In this document: positions 10,972-18,730 of the stretch, piece by piece
How the letters are laid out: each line of letters begins with the position of its first letter
Numbering within the stretch: position 1 is the stretch's first letter
NCBI RefSeq assembly: GCF_001425945.1
Contig: NZ_LMEB01000005.1
Span: forward strand, 310,001 to 374,000
Length of the DNA: 64,000 nt
From: Brevundimonas sp. Root1279
Lineage (GTDB): Bacteria; Pseudomonadota; Alphaproteobacteria; Caulobacterales; Caulobacteraceae
Direction: 5' to 3'
Notes under the pieces: model-generated
Told to the model about the DNA's origin: nothing
Seen by the model: the letters and a program-made list of their open reading frames with translations, nothing else
The model's database searches: none
Translations under genes and position numbers: made by a program

Positions 10972-11931
10972 TCACGCCGGGCTGGGCGCCGAATACGCCG
11001 GCCGCATCCAGCGGTCGGCCAGAGCCTGAACTTCCGCGGAGGCGGCGGCGCGCTTGGCTGCCGCGTCCGGCTGGAACGGCTGACCTGACCGTTTGGGGTC
11101 GTCGCCCGACAGCGCCTTCATGGCTTCGATCGTCTCTGGATCGGGCGTGACCCCGAAGTGGGCGGCGACCGTCGACCATGCCGCCTCGGGCAGGTCGCGG
11201 TAGTCCAGCACAAGGCCGCCGCCGAGCGCCTGATGCGCCTCTCCTGCCCGATAGATCGTTCCCAGCACCTTGGCCGCATAGGCGTCCGCGTCGGCGAGGT
11301 CCGTCTCCGTCAGGCCGAACAGGTCCGCCGGCAGCATGCCGGGGGAGACGTGCACCCCCCGACGCGCCAGGGCGCTGACCAGAACCTCGACCGGCTCGCG
11401 CCGCAGGAAGACCCAGGGCGTGTCCGTGAAGGCCTCCCGGATGAGCGGCAGCTGCAGGGTGTTCCAGGCGTCGAACTTGACGAACAGCCGGTCCTGGCCC
11501 GGCGCCCGGGCCTGGCCCAGGGCTGAAATCATCGCCCGCAGCAGCCGAACCCGCCGCGCCCGGTCCAGCCGCGACCCCGCCCGCACGACGCTGTCGACCG
11601 GGCCCGGTTCGGACAACACCAGGGCGCCAGGCAGGCGCCCGAGCAGGGCGGCCAGAAGGGTCGAGCCGCAGCGCGAGACGTGGAAGACGAAGCCGGTCGG
11701 CGAAATGCCGGGGCTGGCCTCGGCCCAGGCCTCGAGATCCGCCAAGGTCGTCGTCCGGGTGAACAGGACATTGGCCGGCCGTTGCCGCAGGCGGGCGAAG
11801 GTGTCGTCCAGAAAGGCGTCCGGAAAGTCCGGCTCGTCCGAATGAAGCCACTCCACGGTCGAGGCCTCGACGTCGGCGTCGTTCCAGAAGATGCGGCCCG
11901 GGATCCAGCCCGTCAGGTTCAGCGTAGCCAT
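10972..11931 (-). CDS. Sulfotransferase-family protein
   Basis: A 319-residue PAPS-dependent sulfotransferase-like protein. The 5'-phosphosulfate loop is at residues 83-98 (FHVSRCGSTLLAALLG), the bacterial variant with Ser-Arg-Cys-Gly-Ser-Thr. The 3'-phosphate region is likely DTPWVFLRREPVEVLVS, around residue 170. The C-terminal half follows the Sulfotransfer_3 pattern. No signal peptide, so cytosolic. Its start overlaps by 13 nt the end of a 2-oxoglutarate-type beta-hydroxylase gene, implying a coupled two-step modification. The acceptor is unknown. Confidence 0.8.
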   Translation of the reverse strand: MATLNLTGWIPGRIFWNDADVEASTVEWLHSDEPDFPDAFLDDTFARLRQRPANVLFTRTTTLADLEAWAEASPGISPTGFVFHVSRCGSTLLAALLGRLPGALVLSEPGPVDSVVRAGSRLDRARRVRLLRAMISALGQARAPGQDRLFVKFDAWNTLQLPLIREAFTDTPWVFLRREPVEVLVSALARRGVHVSPGMLPADLFGLTETDLADADAYAAKVLGTIYRAGEAHQALGGGLVLDYRDLPEAAWSTVAAHFGVTPDPETIEAMKALSGDDPKRSGQPFQPDAAAKRAAASAEVQALADRWMRPAYSAPSPA

Positions 11932-12713
11932 GCGGCGTTCCAGCGGCGGCGCTCGGCCGCGGCGCTCTCCGAGACGGCGCGGGCGTCGAACAGGAAGCCG
12001 TGCTCGGCGCCCAGGCGGACCGTCTCGTCGGCGAACAGGTCCCGGTCGGCGATGTCGCGCAGTTCGGCGTGCAGGTCAGGTCGGCTGGCCACCAGGGCGC
12101 GGAAGCCGGCCAGCGCCTCCGCCGCCGCGATGGGCTCGATCTCGCGGAGGGGCGGAGGCTCGGGGCCGTCGCAGGCGATAAGCTCGCGGAGCCAGTCGTC
12201 GAGCTCCGCGTCGAGCACCAGATGGATGCGGTCGCGCTCGCCGCGATTCGCCACGCGGTGCGGCTGCGACAGGTCCAGGTACCAGAGCTCGCCCTCGGCC
12301 ATGTCGACGCGGCGGTTGCGCAGGCGGAAATCGACGTCGGCATGCGTGCGCACCGGCACGTGAAGGCGCACCTCGCCGCGATCCAGGCCGAGGTCGTAGT
12401 CGCGGTGCTCACGGATCACCGCGCCCGGCCCCAGCCGCAGCAGGCGCACGCTGCGCAAGGGGCAGGGGAGGGCCGCCATCACGGCGCGGAACGCCGGACA
12501 GCGGTCCAGCAGGGGCTGATCCTCGAACGCCTCGCCGCCGGAATACAGGCTCTCGCCACCGCCGACGGGGCCGCGCAGCACCAGGCCGCTCCAGTCGCCG
12601 TCGTAGCGGTCGCGGTTGAAATGAGGCAGCCAGCCCTCGGCCGACAGCCGATCCAGATCCGCCTGCAGCCCGGCGGGATCGAAGGCGAGGGGCAGCTTCA
12701 GGCGGTCGACCAT
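11919..12713 (-). CDS. Aspartyl/asparaginyl beta-hydroxylase-family dioxygenase
   Basis: A 264-residue cupin-fold Fe(II)/2-oxoglutarate oxygenase. The core shows GAVIREHRDYDLG (iron His and conserved Asp), RLHVPVRTHADVDFRL, MAEGELWYLDLSQPHRVANRG (second iron His) and IHLVLDAELDDW, the standard AspH order. The N-terminal region ends with a conserved DWSGLVLRGP. It overlaps the downstream sulfotransferase gene by 13 nt, so the two are translated together. Substrates of bacterial members are amino acids, peptides or proteins and cannot be told here. A hydroxyl made by this enzyme would be a chemically sensible acceptor for the sulfotransferase; that link is inference. Confidence 0.85.
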   Translation of the reverse strand: MVDRLKLPLAFDPAGLQADLDRLSAEGWLPHFNRDRYDGDWSGLVLRGPVGGGESLYSGGEAFEDQPLLDRCPAFRAVMAALPCPLRSVRLLRLGPGAVIREHRDYDLGLDRGEVRLHVPVRTHADVDFRLRNRRVDMAEGELWYLDLSQPHRVANRGERDRIHLVLDAELDDWLRELIACDGPEPPPLREIEPIAAAEALAGFRALVASRPDLHAELRDIADRDLFADETVRLGAEHGFLFDARAVSESAAAERRRWNAAWLR

Positions 12714-12770
12714 CGGCCAAGCTTGCCGGGCGCGATCCCTCCCGTCCAGCGTCCGCCGGACGATGTTCGG

Positions 12771-13211
12771 TCAGCGGTTCTGGCGAATGGCTTCCCACAG
12801 GGCGATCCCTGCGCTGACCGACAGGTTCAGCGAGCGCGCCCCGGGTTTGAGGGGAATCACCACCCGCGCGTCCGCAGCCTCATGAACATGCTCCGGCGCG
12901 CCCGACGGCTCGCTGCCGAACAGCAACACGTCGTCGGGCTCGAACCGGAAGGAATCCAGCGGCGTCGCGCCCTTGGTGGTGAAAAGCACCAGCCGTCCGC
13001 CCGTCCGGTTCTGCTGGAAGGCGTCCCAGTCTGCGTGCCGCGTCATATGGCCCAAAGGCCCGTAATCCAGCGCTGCGCGCTTCATGGCGCGGTCGTCGAA
13101 ACGGAAGCCGGTAGGCTCGATGACGTGCAGTTCCACCCCGAAACAGGCGCTTAGCCTGATGCAAGCGCCGACGTTCTGCGGAATGGCCGGTTGAAAAAGG
13201 GCGAGACGCAT
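12771..13211 (-). CDS. trmL: tRNA (cytidine(34)-2'-O)-methyltransferase
   Basis: A small SPOUT-class methyltransferase of 146 residues that adds a 2'-O-methyl to the wobble base of tRNA-Leu isoacceptors. Diagnostic blocks are the start MRLALFQPAIPQNVGACIRL, the middle KRAALDYGP, LFGSEPSGAPEHVH (SAM knot), and IPLKPGARSLNLSVSAGIALWEA. Length matches TrmL (about 150). The ATG at 13211 is fixed by homology. Divergent from the petABC operon with 195 nt between. Confidence 0.93.
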   Translation of the reverse strand: MRLALFQPAIPQNVGACIRLSACFGVELHVIEPTGFRFDDRAMKRAALDYGPLGHMTRHADWDAFQQNRTGGRLVLFTTKGATPLDSFRFEPDDVLLFGSEPSGAPEHVHEAADARVVIPLKPGARSLNLSVSAGIALWEAIRQNR

Positions 13212-13360
13212 TCTAAGGCCCTCATACGCGTAGCCCGGAGGCTTGTCGCGGCCCGAATTGCGACCGTTTCTCAAGAGGCGGCAGCGTCTTGCGGCGATGA
13301 GCCGCAAAGCCGGGCCGGGCGACTCTGCCGGGTTTTCGCTAAAGCATCCAACCGTGATCG

Positions 13361-13382
13361 CCACGCTCCCTTTCGGGCGTGG
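13361..13382 (+). other. Hairpin in the petA leader
   Basis: CCACGC (13361-13366) and GCGTGG (13377-13382) form a perfect 6-bp stem around a 10-nt loop, 24 nt before the petA start. It has no T-tract and so is not a terminator. It may be an mRNA structure affecting petA translation. The rest of the 195-nt gap between trmL and petA must contain their divergent promoters; I see no convincing -35/-10 pair. Confidence 0.4.
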
Positions 13383-13406
13383 AAAGCGGCGTACGAGGAG
13401 TGAGAC

Positions 13407-13949
13407 GTGACCGAATCGGTCGTGAACGAGCACGGTGAGGGCGGCGACGCCACCCGTCGGGACTTCATCCATATTGCGGCCGGGGCGGCCGCTGTCGGCG
13501 CGGGCGTCATGGTCGCCTGGCCGCTGATCAACTCGATGAATCCGGCCGCCGACACCCTGGCGCTGTCGACCATCGAGTTCGACCTGACCAAGGTTCAGGA
13601 AGGTCAGCAAGTCGTCATCAAGTGGCAGGGCAAGCCGGTCTTCGTGCGGAACCGCACCCAGCGCGAGATCCAGGAAGCCGTCGCGACGCCGATGAGCGAC
13701 CTGAAAGATCCGCAGTCGGACGCCGACCGGGTCAAGGCGGGCCACGCCCAGTTCCTGATCGTGCTCGGCTCGTGCACCCACCTGGGTTGCGTGCCGACCT
13801 TCGGCGCCGGCGAGTTCGGCGGCTGGTTCTGCCCCTGCCACGGCTCGCACTACGACACTTCGGGCCGCATCCGTAAGGGACCGGCGCCCCGGAACCTCGG
13901 CGTGCCGACCTACGAATTTGTGTCCGACACCCGCGTCAAGATCGGTTGA
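13407..13949 (+). CDS. petA: Ubiquinol-cytochrome c reductase Rieske iron-sulfur subunit
   Basis: The Rieske protein of respiratory complex III, which passes electrons from ubiquinol to cytochrome c1. 180 residues. N-terminal TRRDFI twin-arginine motif (Arg17-Arg18) followed by a membrane anchor at ~21-42, so it is exported by Tat and held as an anchored periplasmic domain. The 2Fe-2S ligands are Cys123 and His125 in CTHLGC and Cys142 and His145 in CPCHGSHYD; Cys128 and Cys144 form the bracing disulfide. The start is a GTG with GAGGAG upstream. First gene of petABC; petB follows 17 nt after its stop. Confidence 0.96.
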   Translation: MTESVVNEHGEGGDATRRDFIHIAAGAAAVGAGVMVAWPLINSMNPAADTLALSTIEFDLTKVQEGQQVVIKWQGKPVFVRNRTQREIQEAVATPMSDLKDPQSDADRVKAGHAQFLIVLGSCTHLGCVPTFGAGEFGGWFCPCHGSHYDTSGRIRKGPAPRNLGVPTYEFVSDTRVKIG

Positions 13950-13966
13950 GGACGGACGAGAGAACG

Positions 13967-15295
13967 ATGAGCGATCACGAATCCACCTACGTCCCCAAGA
14001 CCGGCGTCGAGAAGTGGCTGGACAGCCGCCTGCCGATCGTCCGCTTCGGCGCTGACTACATGTCGCTGCCGACCCCGAAGAACCTCAACTACTGGTGGAC
14101 CTTCGGCGGCATCCTGGCCCTCTGCCTCGTCGTGCAGATCGCCACGGGCGTCATCCTGGCCATGCACTATGTGCCGAACACCGCCCTGGCCTTCGCCTCG
14201 GTCGAGCGCATCATGCGCGACGTCAACGGCGGCGACCTGATCCGCTACACGCACGCCAACGGCGCCTCGATGTTCTTCATCGCGGTCTACCTGCACATGC
14301 TGCGCGGGCTGTACTACGGCTCGTACAAGGCCCCGCGCGAGATGATCTGGATCGTCGGCTGCGTGATCTTCTTCCTGATGATCGCCACTGCCTTCCTCGG
14401 CTACGTTCTGCCGTGGGGCCAGATGTCCTTCTGGGGCGCTGAGGTGATCACCAACCTGATCGGCGCCATTCCGGTCGTCGGCGAGCCGGTGCTGATCTGG
14501 CTGCGCGGCGGCCCGGCGATCGACAATGCGACGCTCAACCGCTTCTTCTCGCTGCACTACCTGCTGCCGTTCGTCATCGCCGGCTGCGTGGTCCTGCACC
14601 TGTGGGCCCTGCACCACGCAGGCCAGAACAACCCGGTCGGCATCCTGATCCCGAAGGATCGGGAGAAGAAGGACATGGTTCCGTTCCACCCGTACTTCAC
14701 GGTCAAGGACGGCTTCGCCATCATCCTGTTCCTGATGCTGTTCGCCGTGTTCGTCTTCTACATGCCGAACGCCCTGGGCCACGCCGACAACTACATCCCG
14801 GCCGACCCGCTGAAGACCCCGACGCACATCGTGCCCGAGTGGTACATGCTGCCCTTCTACGCGATCCTGCGCGCCATCCCCGACAAGTTCGGCGGCGTGC
14901 TGGCGATGTTCGGCGCGATCGGCGTGCTGTTCATCCTGCCGTGGCTCGACACCTCGAAGGTGCGCTCGATGCGCTACCGCCCGACGATGCGGACCTTCTT
15001 CGTGATCTTCGTGCTGGTCGGCCTCGGCCTCGGCTGGTGCGGCGCGCAGCTGCCGGACTCGCCGGTCGTCGGGACCTTCAAGACCTTCGTCCTGCTGGAC
15101 GGAGACCTGAACAGCTACCTGTGGCTGACCCGCCTGCTCACCGCCTACTACTTCGCCTTCTTCCTGATCATCATGCCGCTGCTCGGCCTGAAGGAAACGC
15201 CGAAGCCGATCCCGGCCACCATCTCGGAGCCCGTCCTGTCGGGCGGCGACGCGATGAACGCCGCGGCTCCTGCGTCCGCCGAGAAGAAGGGCTGA
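13967..15295 (+). CDS. petB: Cytochrome b of the bc1 complex
   Basis: A 442-residue integral membrane subunit with eight helices. It carries the two haems b and the quinol oxidation and reduction sites. Visible hallmarks are [28 protein letters not shown] (haem His pair region), [14 protein letters not shown], the haem-ligand pair around [13 protein letters not shown] and LHLWALHH, and the Qo motif PEWY in [16 protein letters not shown] chose the ATG at 13967; a TTG overlapping the petA stop would add seven residues (MRTDERT) and is less likely. Between petA and petC in the operon. Confidence 0.97.
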   Translation: MSDHESTYVPKTGVEKWLDSRLPIVRFGADYMSLPTPKNLNYWWTFGGILALCLVVQIATGVILAMHYVPNTALAFASVERIMRDVNGGDLIRYTHANGASMFFIAVYLHMLRGLYYGSYKAPREMIWIVGCVIFFLMIATAFLGYVLPWGQMSFWGAEVITNLIGAIPVVGEPVLIWLRGGPAIDNATLNRFFSLHYLLPFVIAGCVVLHLWALHHAGQNNPVGILIPKDREKKDMVPFHPYFTVKDGFAIILFLMLFAVFVFYMPNALGHADNYIPADPLKTPTHIVPEWYMLPFYAILRAIPDKFGGVLAMFGAIGVLFILPWLDTSKVRSMRYRPTMRTFFVIFVLVGLGLGWCGAQLPDSPVVGTFKTFVLLDGDLNSYLWLTRLLTAYYFAFFLIIMPLLGLKETPKPIPATISEPVLSGGDAMNAAAPASAEKKG

Positions 15296-15303
15296 TCGGG
15301 ACC

Positions 15304-16176
15304 ATGACCCTCAAGACGAATCTCAAGTCGATGAAAAAGACCCTGGTCCTGATCGCCGCGGCCGCCGGCCTGGCTCTCGTCGCCTCGCCGGCCCTCGCCG
15401 CGGGCGGCGCCAAACACCCGCGCAGCGGCGGCTTCAGCTTCGAAGGGCCGTTCGGCACCTTCGAACAAGGCCAGCTGCAGCGCGGCTACAAGGTCTACCG
15501 CGAGGTCTGCGCGTCCTGCCACAGCATGGACCTGCTGCACTTCCGCACCCTGGCCGAGCCGGGCGGTCCGTTCTTCGATCCGCACCAGGCCAATCCGGCC
15601 GAGAACCGCTTCGTCAAGGCGCTGGCCAAGGAAGCGCAGATCGCGGACATCGACACCGAGACCGGCGAGCCGGTCATGCGTGAAGGCGTCCCGGCCGACA
15701 AATTCCCGAACCCGTATCCGAACGCCACGGCGGCGGCTGCGGGCAACGGCGGCGCCCCGCCGCCGGACCTGTCTGTGATGGCCAAGGCCCGTCACGACGG
15801 CGCCAACTACATCTACTCGCTGCTGTCCGGCTACCGGGCTCCGCCGGCGGGCCTGAAGGTCGGCGCCGGCCAGCACTACAACCCGTACTTCGCAGGCGAC
15901 CTGAGCTCCTACTGGACCGGCGAAGGCCACGTCCCGGCCGGCGGCTTCATCGCCATGCCGGCTCCGCTCCGCGACGGCCAAGTGACCTACGACGACGGCA
16001 CGGTTCAGACGGTCGACCAATATTCCAAGGACGTCGCCGCCTTCATCGCCTGGGCCTCCGACCCGCGTCAGGTCCAGCGCAAGCAGACCGGCCTGGGCGT
16101 GATGATCTTCCTGGCCCTGTTCGCCGGCATCACCTATCTGAGCTACCGCCGGATCTGGAAGGGCGTCGCCCACTAA
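15304..16176 (+). CDS. petC: Cytochrome c1 of the bc1 complex
   Basis: A 290-residue periplasmic haem c subunit. A signal peptide ends around SPALAAG (residues 28-34). The haem-attachment motif CASCH has Cys69, Cys72 and His73. The likely axial Met is in GGFIAMPAPL. A C-terminal membrane anchor (VMIFLALFAGITYLSYRRIWKG) holds it to the inner membrane. The ATG lies 9 nt after the petB stop. A second ATG at residue 10 (MKKTLVLIAAA) also gives a good signal peptide and cannot be excluded. Last gene of the operon, followed by a strong terminator. Confidence 0.96.
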   Translation: MTLKTNLKSMKKTLVLIAAAAGLALVASPALAAGGAKHPRSGGFSFEGPFGTFEQGQLQRGYKVYREVCASCHSMDLLHFRTLAEPGGPFFDPHQANPAENRFVKALAKEAQIADIDTETGEPVMREGVPADKFPNPYPNATAAAAGNGGAPPPDLSVMAKARHDGANYIYSLLSGYRAPPAGLKVGAGQHYNPYFAGDLSSYWTGEGHVPAGGFIAMPAPLRDGQVTYDDGTVQTVDQYSKDVAAFIAWASDPRQVQRKQTGLGVMIFLALFAGITYLSYRRIWKGVAH

Positions 16177-16203
16177 GGCGCCCCGACAACCGAGATCGAA
16201 CGA

Positions 16204-16233
16204 CCCGCCGGCGCCCAGCGCCGGCGGGTTTTT
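16204..16233 (+). terminator. Intrinsic terminator of petABC
   Basis: A perfect 11-bp GC stem (CCCGCCGGCGC, CCA loop, GCGCCGGCGGG) followed at once by TTTTT, 28 nt after the petC stop. This is the clearest rho-independent terminator in the window. Confidence 0.93.
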
Positions 16234-16260
16234 CGTGGCCGATTGCAATTTCGGAAAAGA

Positions 16261-16280
16261 ACTTTACAACGCAAAGTAAA
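16261..16280 (+). promoter_or_regulatory. Palindrome before the DUF1579-like gene, possible operator
   Basis: ACTTT (16261-16265) and AAAGT (16273-16277) form an inverted repeat overlapping a second one, TTTAC / GTAAA (16263-16280). It is an AT-rich patch in a GC-rich genome, ending 16 nt before the start codon. The place and symmetry fit a repressor site over the promoter or transcription start; no regulator gene is adjacent. Confidence 0.45.
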
Positions 16281-16296
16281 CGTTCAGGAGGTTGTC

Positions 16297-16878
16297 ATGT
16301 CGGTCTCTCGTCATCTGCGTCTGGCTCTTGTGACCGTCGCCCTCGCCGCCGCCCCGCCGGCGGTCCTCGCGCAGGTCCCGATGCAGCCCGCGGGGACGGC
16401 GGCCCAGCGCGAGGCGGTCGGCGCCCTCGACTTTCTGGACGGGGAATGGCGCGGCGAGGCCGTCGTGCACGGCCCTGGCGGGACGACTACCCTGACCCAG
16501 ACCGAGCGCGTCGGGCCGATGCTGGGCGGTTCGATCAAGGTGATCGAGGGTCGTGGCTACGCCGCCGACGGCTCGACCCAGTTCAACGCCATGGCGACCG
16601 TGTCGTGGGACGCCCGCAACAACCGGTACGGTTTCCGCTCCTACGCCAACGGCTATTCGGGCGATTATCAGTTCGAGCGCACCGATGACGGTTTCCGTTG
16701 GGAGACACCGGCCGGGCCGGACGCCAGGATCCAGTATGTGGCGGTGGTCAAGGACGGGACCTGGCACGAGGTCGGCGACTATGTGGTCGAGGGCCAGCCT
16801 CCACGCCGCATGATCGAGATGCGCCTGACGCGGGTGGGGGATTCCGGCTGGCCGGCAGCCGATCCCGTCGCGCCCTGA
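16297..16878 (+). CDS. Secreted DUF1579-like protein
   Basis: A 193-residue exported protein with signal peptide MSVSRHLRLALVT through APPAVLAQ. The mature part is a lipocalin-like beta domain: FLDGEWRGEAVVHGPGG, MLGGSIKVIEGRGY, FNAMATVSWDARNNRYGFRSY and the C-terminal RMIEMRLTRVGDSGWP. This matches proteins annotated DUF1579 or 'heme-binding-like beta barrel', of unknown function. CAGGAGG sits 7 nt before the ATG at 16297; an in-frame ATG at 16243 would lengthen the start to no purpose. It follows the petABC terminator and so has its own promoter. Confidence 0.75.
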   Translation: MSVSRHLRLALVTVALAAAPPAVLAQVPMQPAGTAAQREAVGALDFLDGEWRGEAVVHGPGGTTTLTQTERVGPMLGGSIKVIEGRGYAADGSTQFNAMATVSWDARNNRYGFRSYANGYSGDYQFERTDDGFRWETPAGPDARIQYVAVVKDGTWHEVGDYVVEGQPPRRMIEMRLTRVGDSGWPAADPVAP

Positions 16879-16964
16879 AGTCGATCCGTCGCACCCCGGT
16901 CGACAGCGTGAGGACGCCGCCCTAACGTCGCGCTTCCGTTCAAGGGCCGAGGGTGATCCTGTCC

Positions 16965-18638
16965 ATGCGTCTGTTTGTCTCCGCCGCTGCGCTCGCCGCC
17001 GGCGCCCTGCTCTCGGCCTGCGCCACGACCGAGGGCGGCGCACCTTCTCCGCAAGCGCCGCTGCCGCCGTCCTTCGAAGCGACGCGTCTGTCGGAACACA
17101 CGCGCGTCCTGTCGGATGACAGCTTCCAGGGCCGCGGCATCGGCACGCCGGCCGAGGACCTGGTGGTCCGCTATCTGAGCGAACAGTACGCCGCCGCCGG
17201 CTTCGAGCCCGGCGGCCGCAACGGGTCGTGGACCCAGGACGTGACCCTGAACCGCTTCACCGCCTCCAACATCCGCGCTTCGCTGAAGGCCGGGGGCGAG
17301 ACCATCCCCCTGAACCAGGGCCAGCAGATCGTCATCTCGACCCGTCTGCCGGGCAGCCACGTTTCGCTGGCCGATGCGCCGCTGGTTTTCGTCGGCTACG
17401 GCATCAAGGCGCCGGAGCGGAACTGGGACGACTTCAAGGGCCAGGACATGCGCGGCAAGATCCTGGTCGTGCTGGTCAATGACGCCGACTTCGAGGAGCC
17501 GGCGCTCGACACCTTCAACGGCCGGGCCATGACCTACTACGGTCGCTGGACCTACAAGTATGAAGAGGCCGCCCGTCAGGGCGCCGCCGGCGTCATCATC
17601 GTGCATGAGACCGCCCCGGCCTCCTACGGCTGGGCCACGGTCAACAACAGCTGGTCGGGCCCGCAGTTCGACATCGTCCGCCAGAACGCCGCCGCCGAGC
17701 GCGTGCCGGTGGAGAGCTGGATCCAGCGCGACGTCGCTGTAGACATGTTCAGAAAGTCCGGCCTCGACTTCGAGGCGCTGAAGGCCCAGGCGCGCAGCCG
17801 CGACTTCCGGCCGGTGACCTTGGCCGGCGCGAGCCTGAACGCCGAGTTCGACGTCGCCACCAGCCAGGTGACGACGCGCAACGTCATCGCCCGTCTGCCC
17901 GGCGCGACCCACCCTGACGAGACCGTTCTGTTCACCGCCCACTGGGACCACATCGGCGTGGGCGAGCCGGACGCCAACGGCGACGCGATCTTCAACGGCG
18001 CCGTCGACAACGCCACCGGCACCGCCGGCCTGCTTGAGCTGGCTCGCGTCTTCGGCGCGGGCCCGCGTCCCGAGCGCTCCATCGTCATGATCAGCTTCAC
18101 CGCCGAGGAAAGCGGCCTGCTGGGCTCGGAGTACTACGCCGCCAATCCGGTCTATCCGCTGGAGACGACCGTCGCCGGCTTCAACATGGACGCCATGAAC
18201 GTCTACGGCCGGGTCTCGAACCTGGGGATCATCGGCTATGGCCAGTCGGAGCTGGACGAGCGCCTCGCCGCCGCGGCCCAGCGCCAGGGCCGCACGGTCG
18301 AGCCGGACGGCAACCCCGCCGCGGGCAGCTATTTCCGCTCCGACCATTTCCCGCTCGCCAAGCGCGGCGTGCCGATGGCCTACGCCGAGGGCGGCGGCGA
18401 GTTCCGCGACGAGCCGCGCGCGGCCCGCAACGCCGCGCGCGACGAGTACGGCTCGCGCCGCTACCACCAGGCGGACGACGAATGGTCGGCGGATTGGGAC
18501 CTGGCCGGTCAGGTCGAGGACCTGGAGGTCGCCTACTGGATCGGCCTGGACCTGGCCAACAGCCGCGACTGGCCGGGCTGGAAAGCCGGCTCCGAATTCG
18601 GCCCGGCCCGGGCGCCCAGCGCCGCGGCGCGCCGCTGA
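16965..18638 (+). CDS. M28-family zinc aminopeptidase-like lipoprotein (first of a tandem pair)
   Basis: A 557-residue exported peptidase. MRLFVSAAALAAGALLSAC is a lipoprotein signal (LSAC), so it is lipid-anchored. A PA-like insert (GYGIKAPERNWDDFKGQDMRGKILVVL) lies at ~140-260. The M28 catalytic domain has zinc ligands in TAHWDHIG, VDNATGT, EESGLLGSEYY (catalytic Glu and ligand Glu), FNMDAMN and SDHFPLAKRG. I chose the ATG at 16965 over a GTG at 16953. The next gene encodes a close paralogue: both share DSFQGR, NWDD and W.AD blocks in the same order. Likely role: trimming of periplasmic or environmental peptides. Confidence 0.9.
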   Translation: MRLFVSAAALAAGALLSACATTEGGAPSPQAPLPPSFEATRLSEHTRVLSDDSFQGRGIGTPAEDLVVRYLSEQYAAAGFEPGGRNGSWTQDVTLNRFTASNIRASLKAGGETIPLNQGQQIVISTRLPGSHVSLADAPLVFVGYGIKAPERNWDDFKGQDMRGKILVVLVNDADFEEPALDTFNGRAMTYYGRWTYKYEEAARQGAAGVIIVHETAPASYGWATVNNSWSGPQFDIVRQNAAAERVPVESWIQRDVAVDMFRKSGLDFEALKAQARSRDFRPVTLAGASLNAEFDVATSQVTTRNVIARLPGATHPDETVLFTAHWDHIGVGEPDANGDAIFNGAVDNATGTAGLLELARVFGAGPRPERSIVMISFTAEESGLLGSEYYAANPVYPLETTVAGFNMDAMNVYGRVSNLGIIGYGQSELDERLAAAAQRQGRTVEPDGNPAAGSYFRSDHFPLAKRGVPMAYAEGGGEFRDEPRAARNAARDEYGSRRYHQADDEWSADWDLAGQVEDLEVAYWIGLDLANSRDWPGWKAGSEFGPARAPSAAARR

Positions 18639-18672
18639 TCCCGAGCCCGACGCTTCATGACTAAAACTTAAT

Positions 18673-18694
18673 GGGCGGTCCTGCGGGGCCGCCC
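18673..18694 (+). other. Hairpin between the two M28 peptidase genes
   Basis: GGGCGGTCC and GGGCCGCCC-type arms (18673-18681 and 18686-18694) form a nine-pair stem with one G-T pair and a 4-nt loop, 35 nt after the first peptidase stop. There is no T-tract. It could attenuate read-through into, or stabilise, the downstream transcript. Confidence 0.45.
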
Positions 18695-18730
18695 TAGAGT
18701 GCGCCACCTATCGGGATGGAGCGTCCATAA

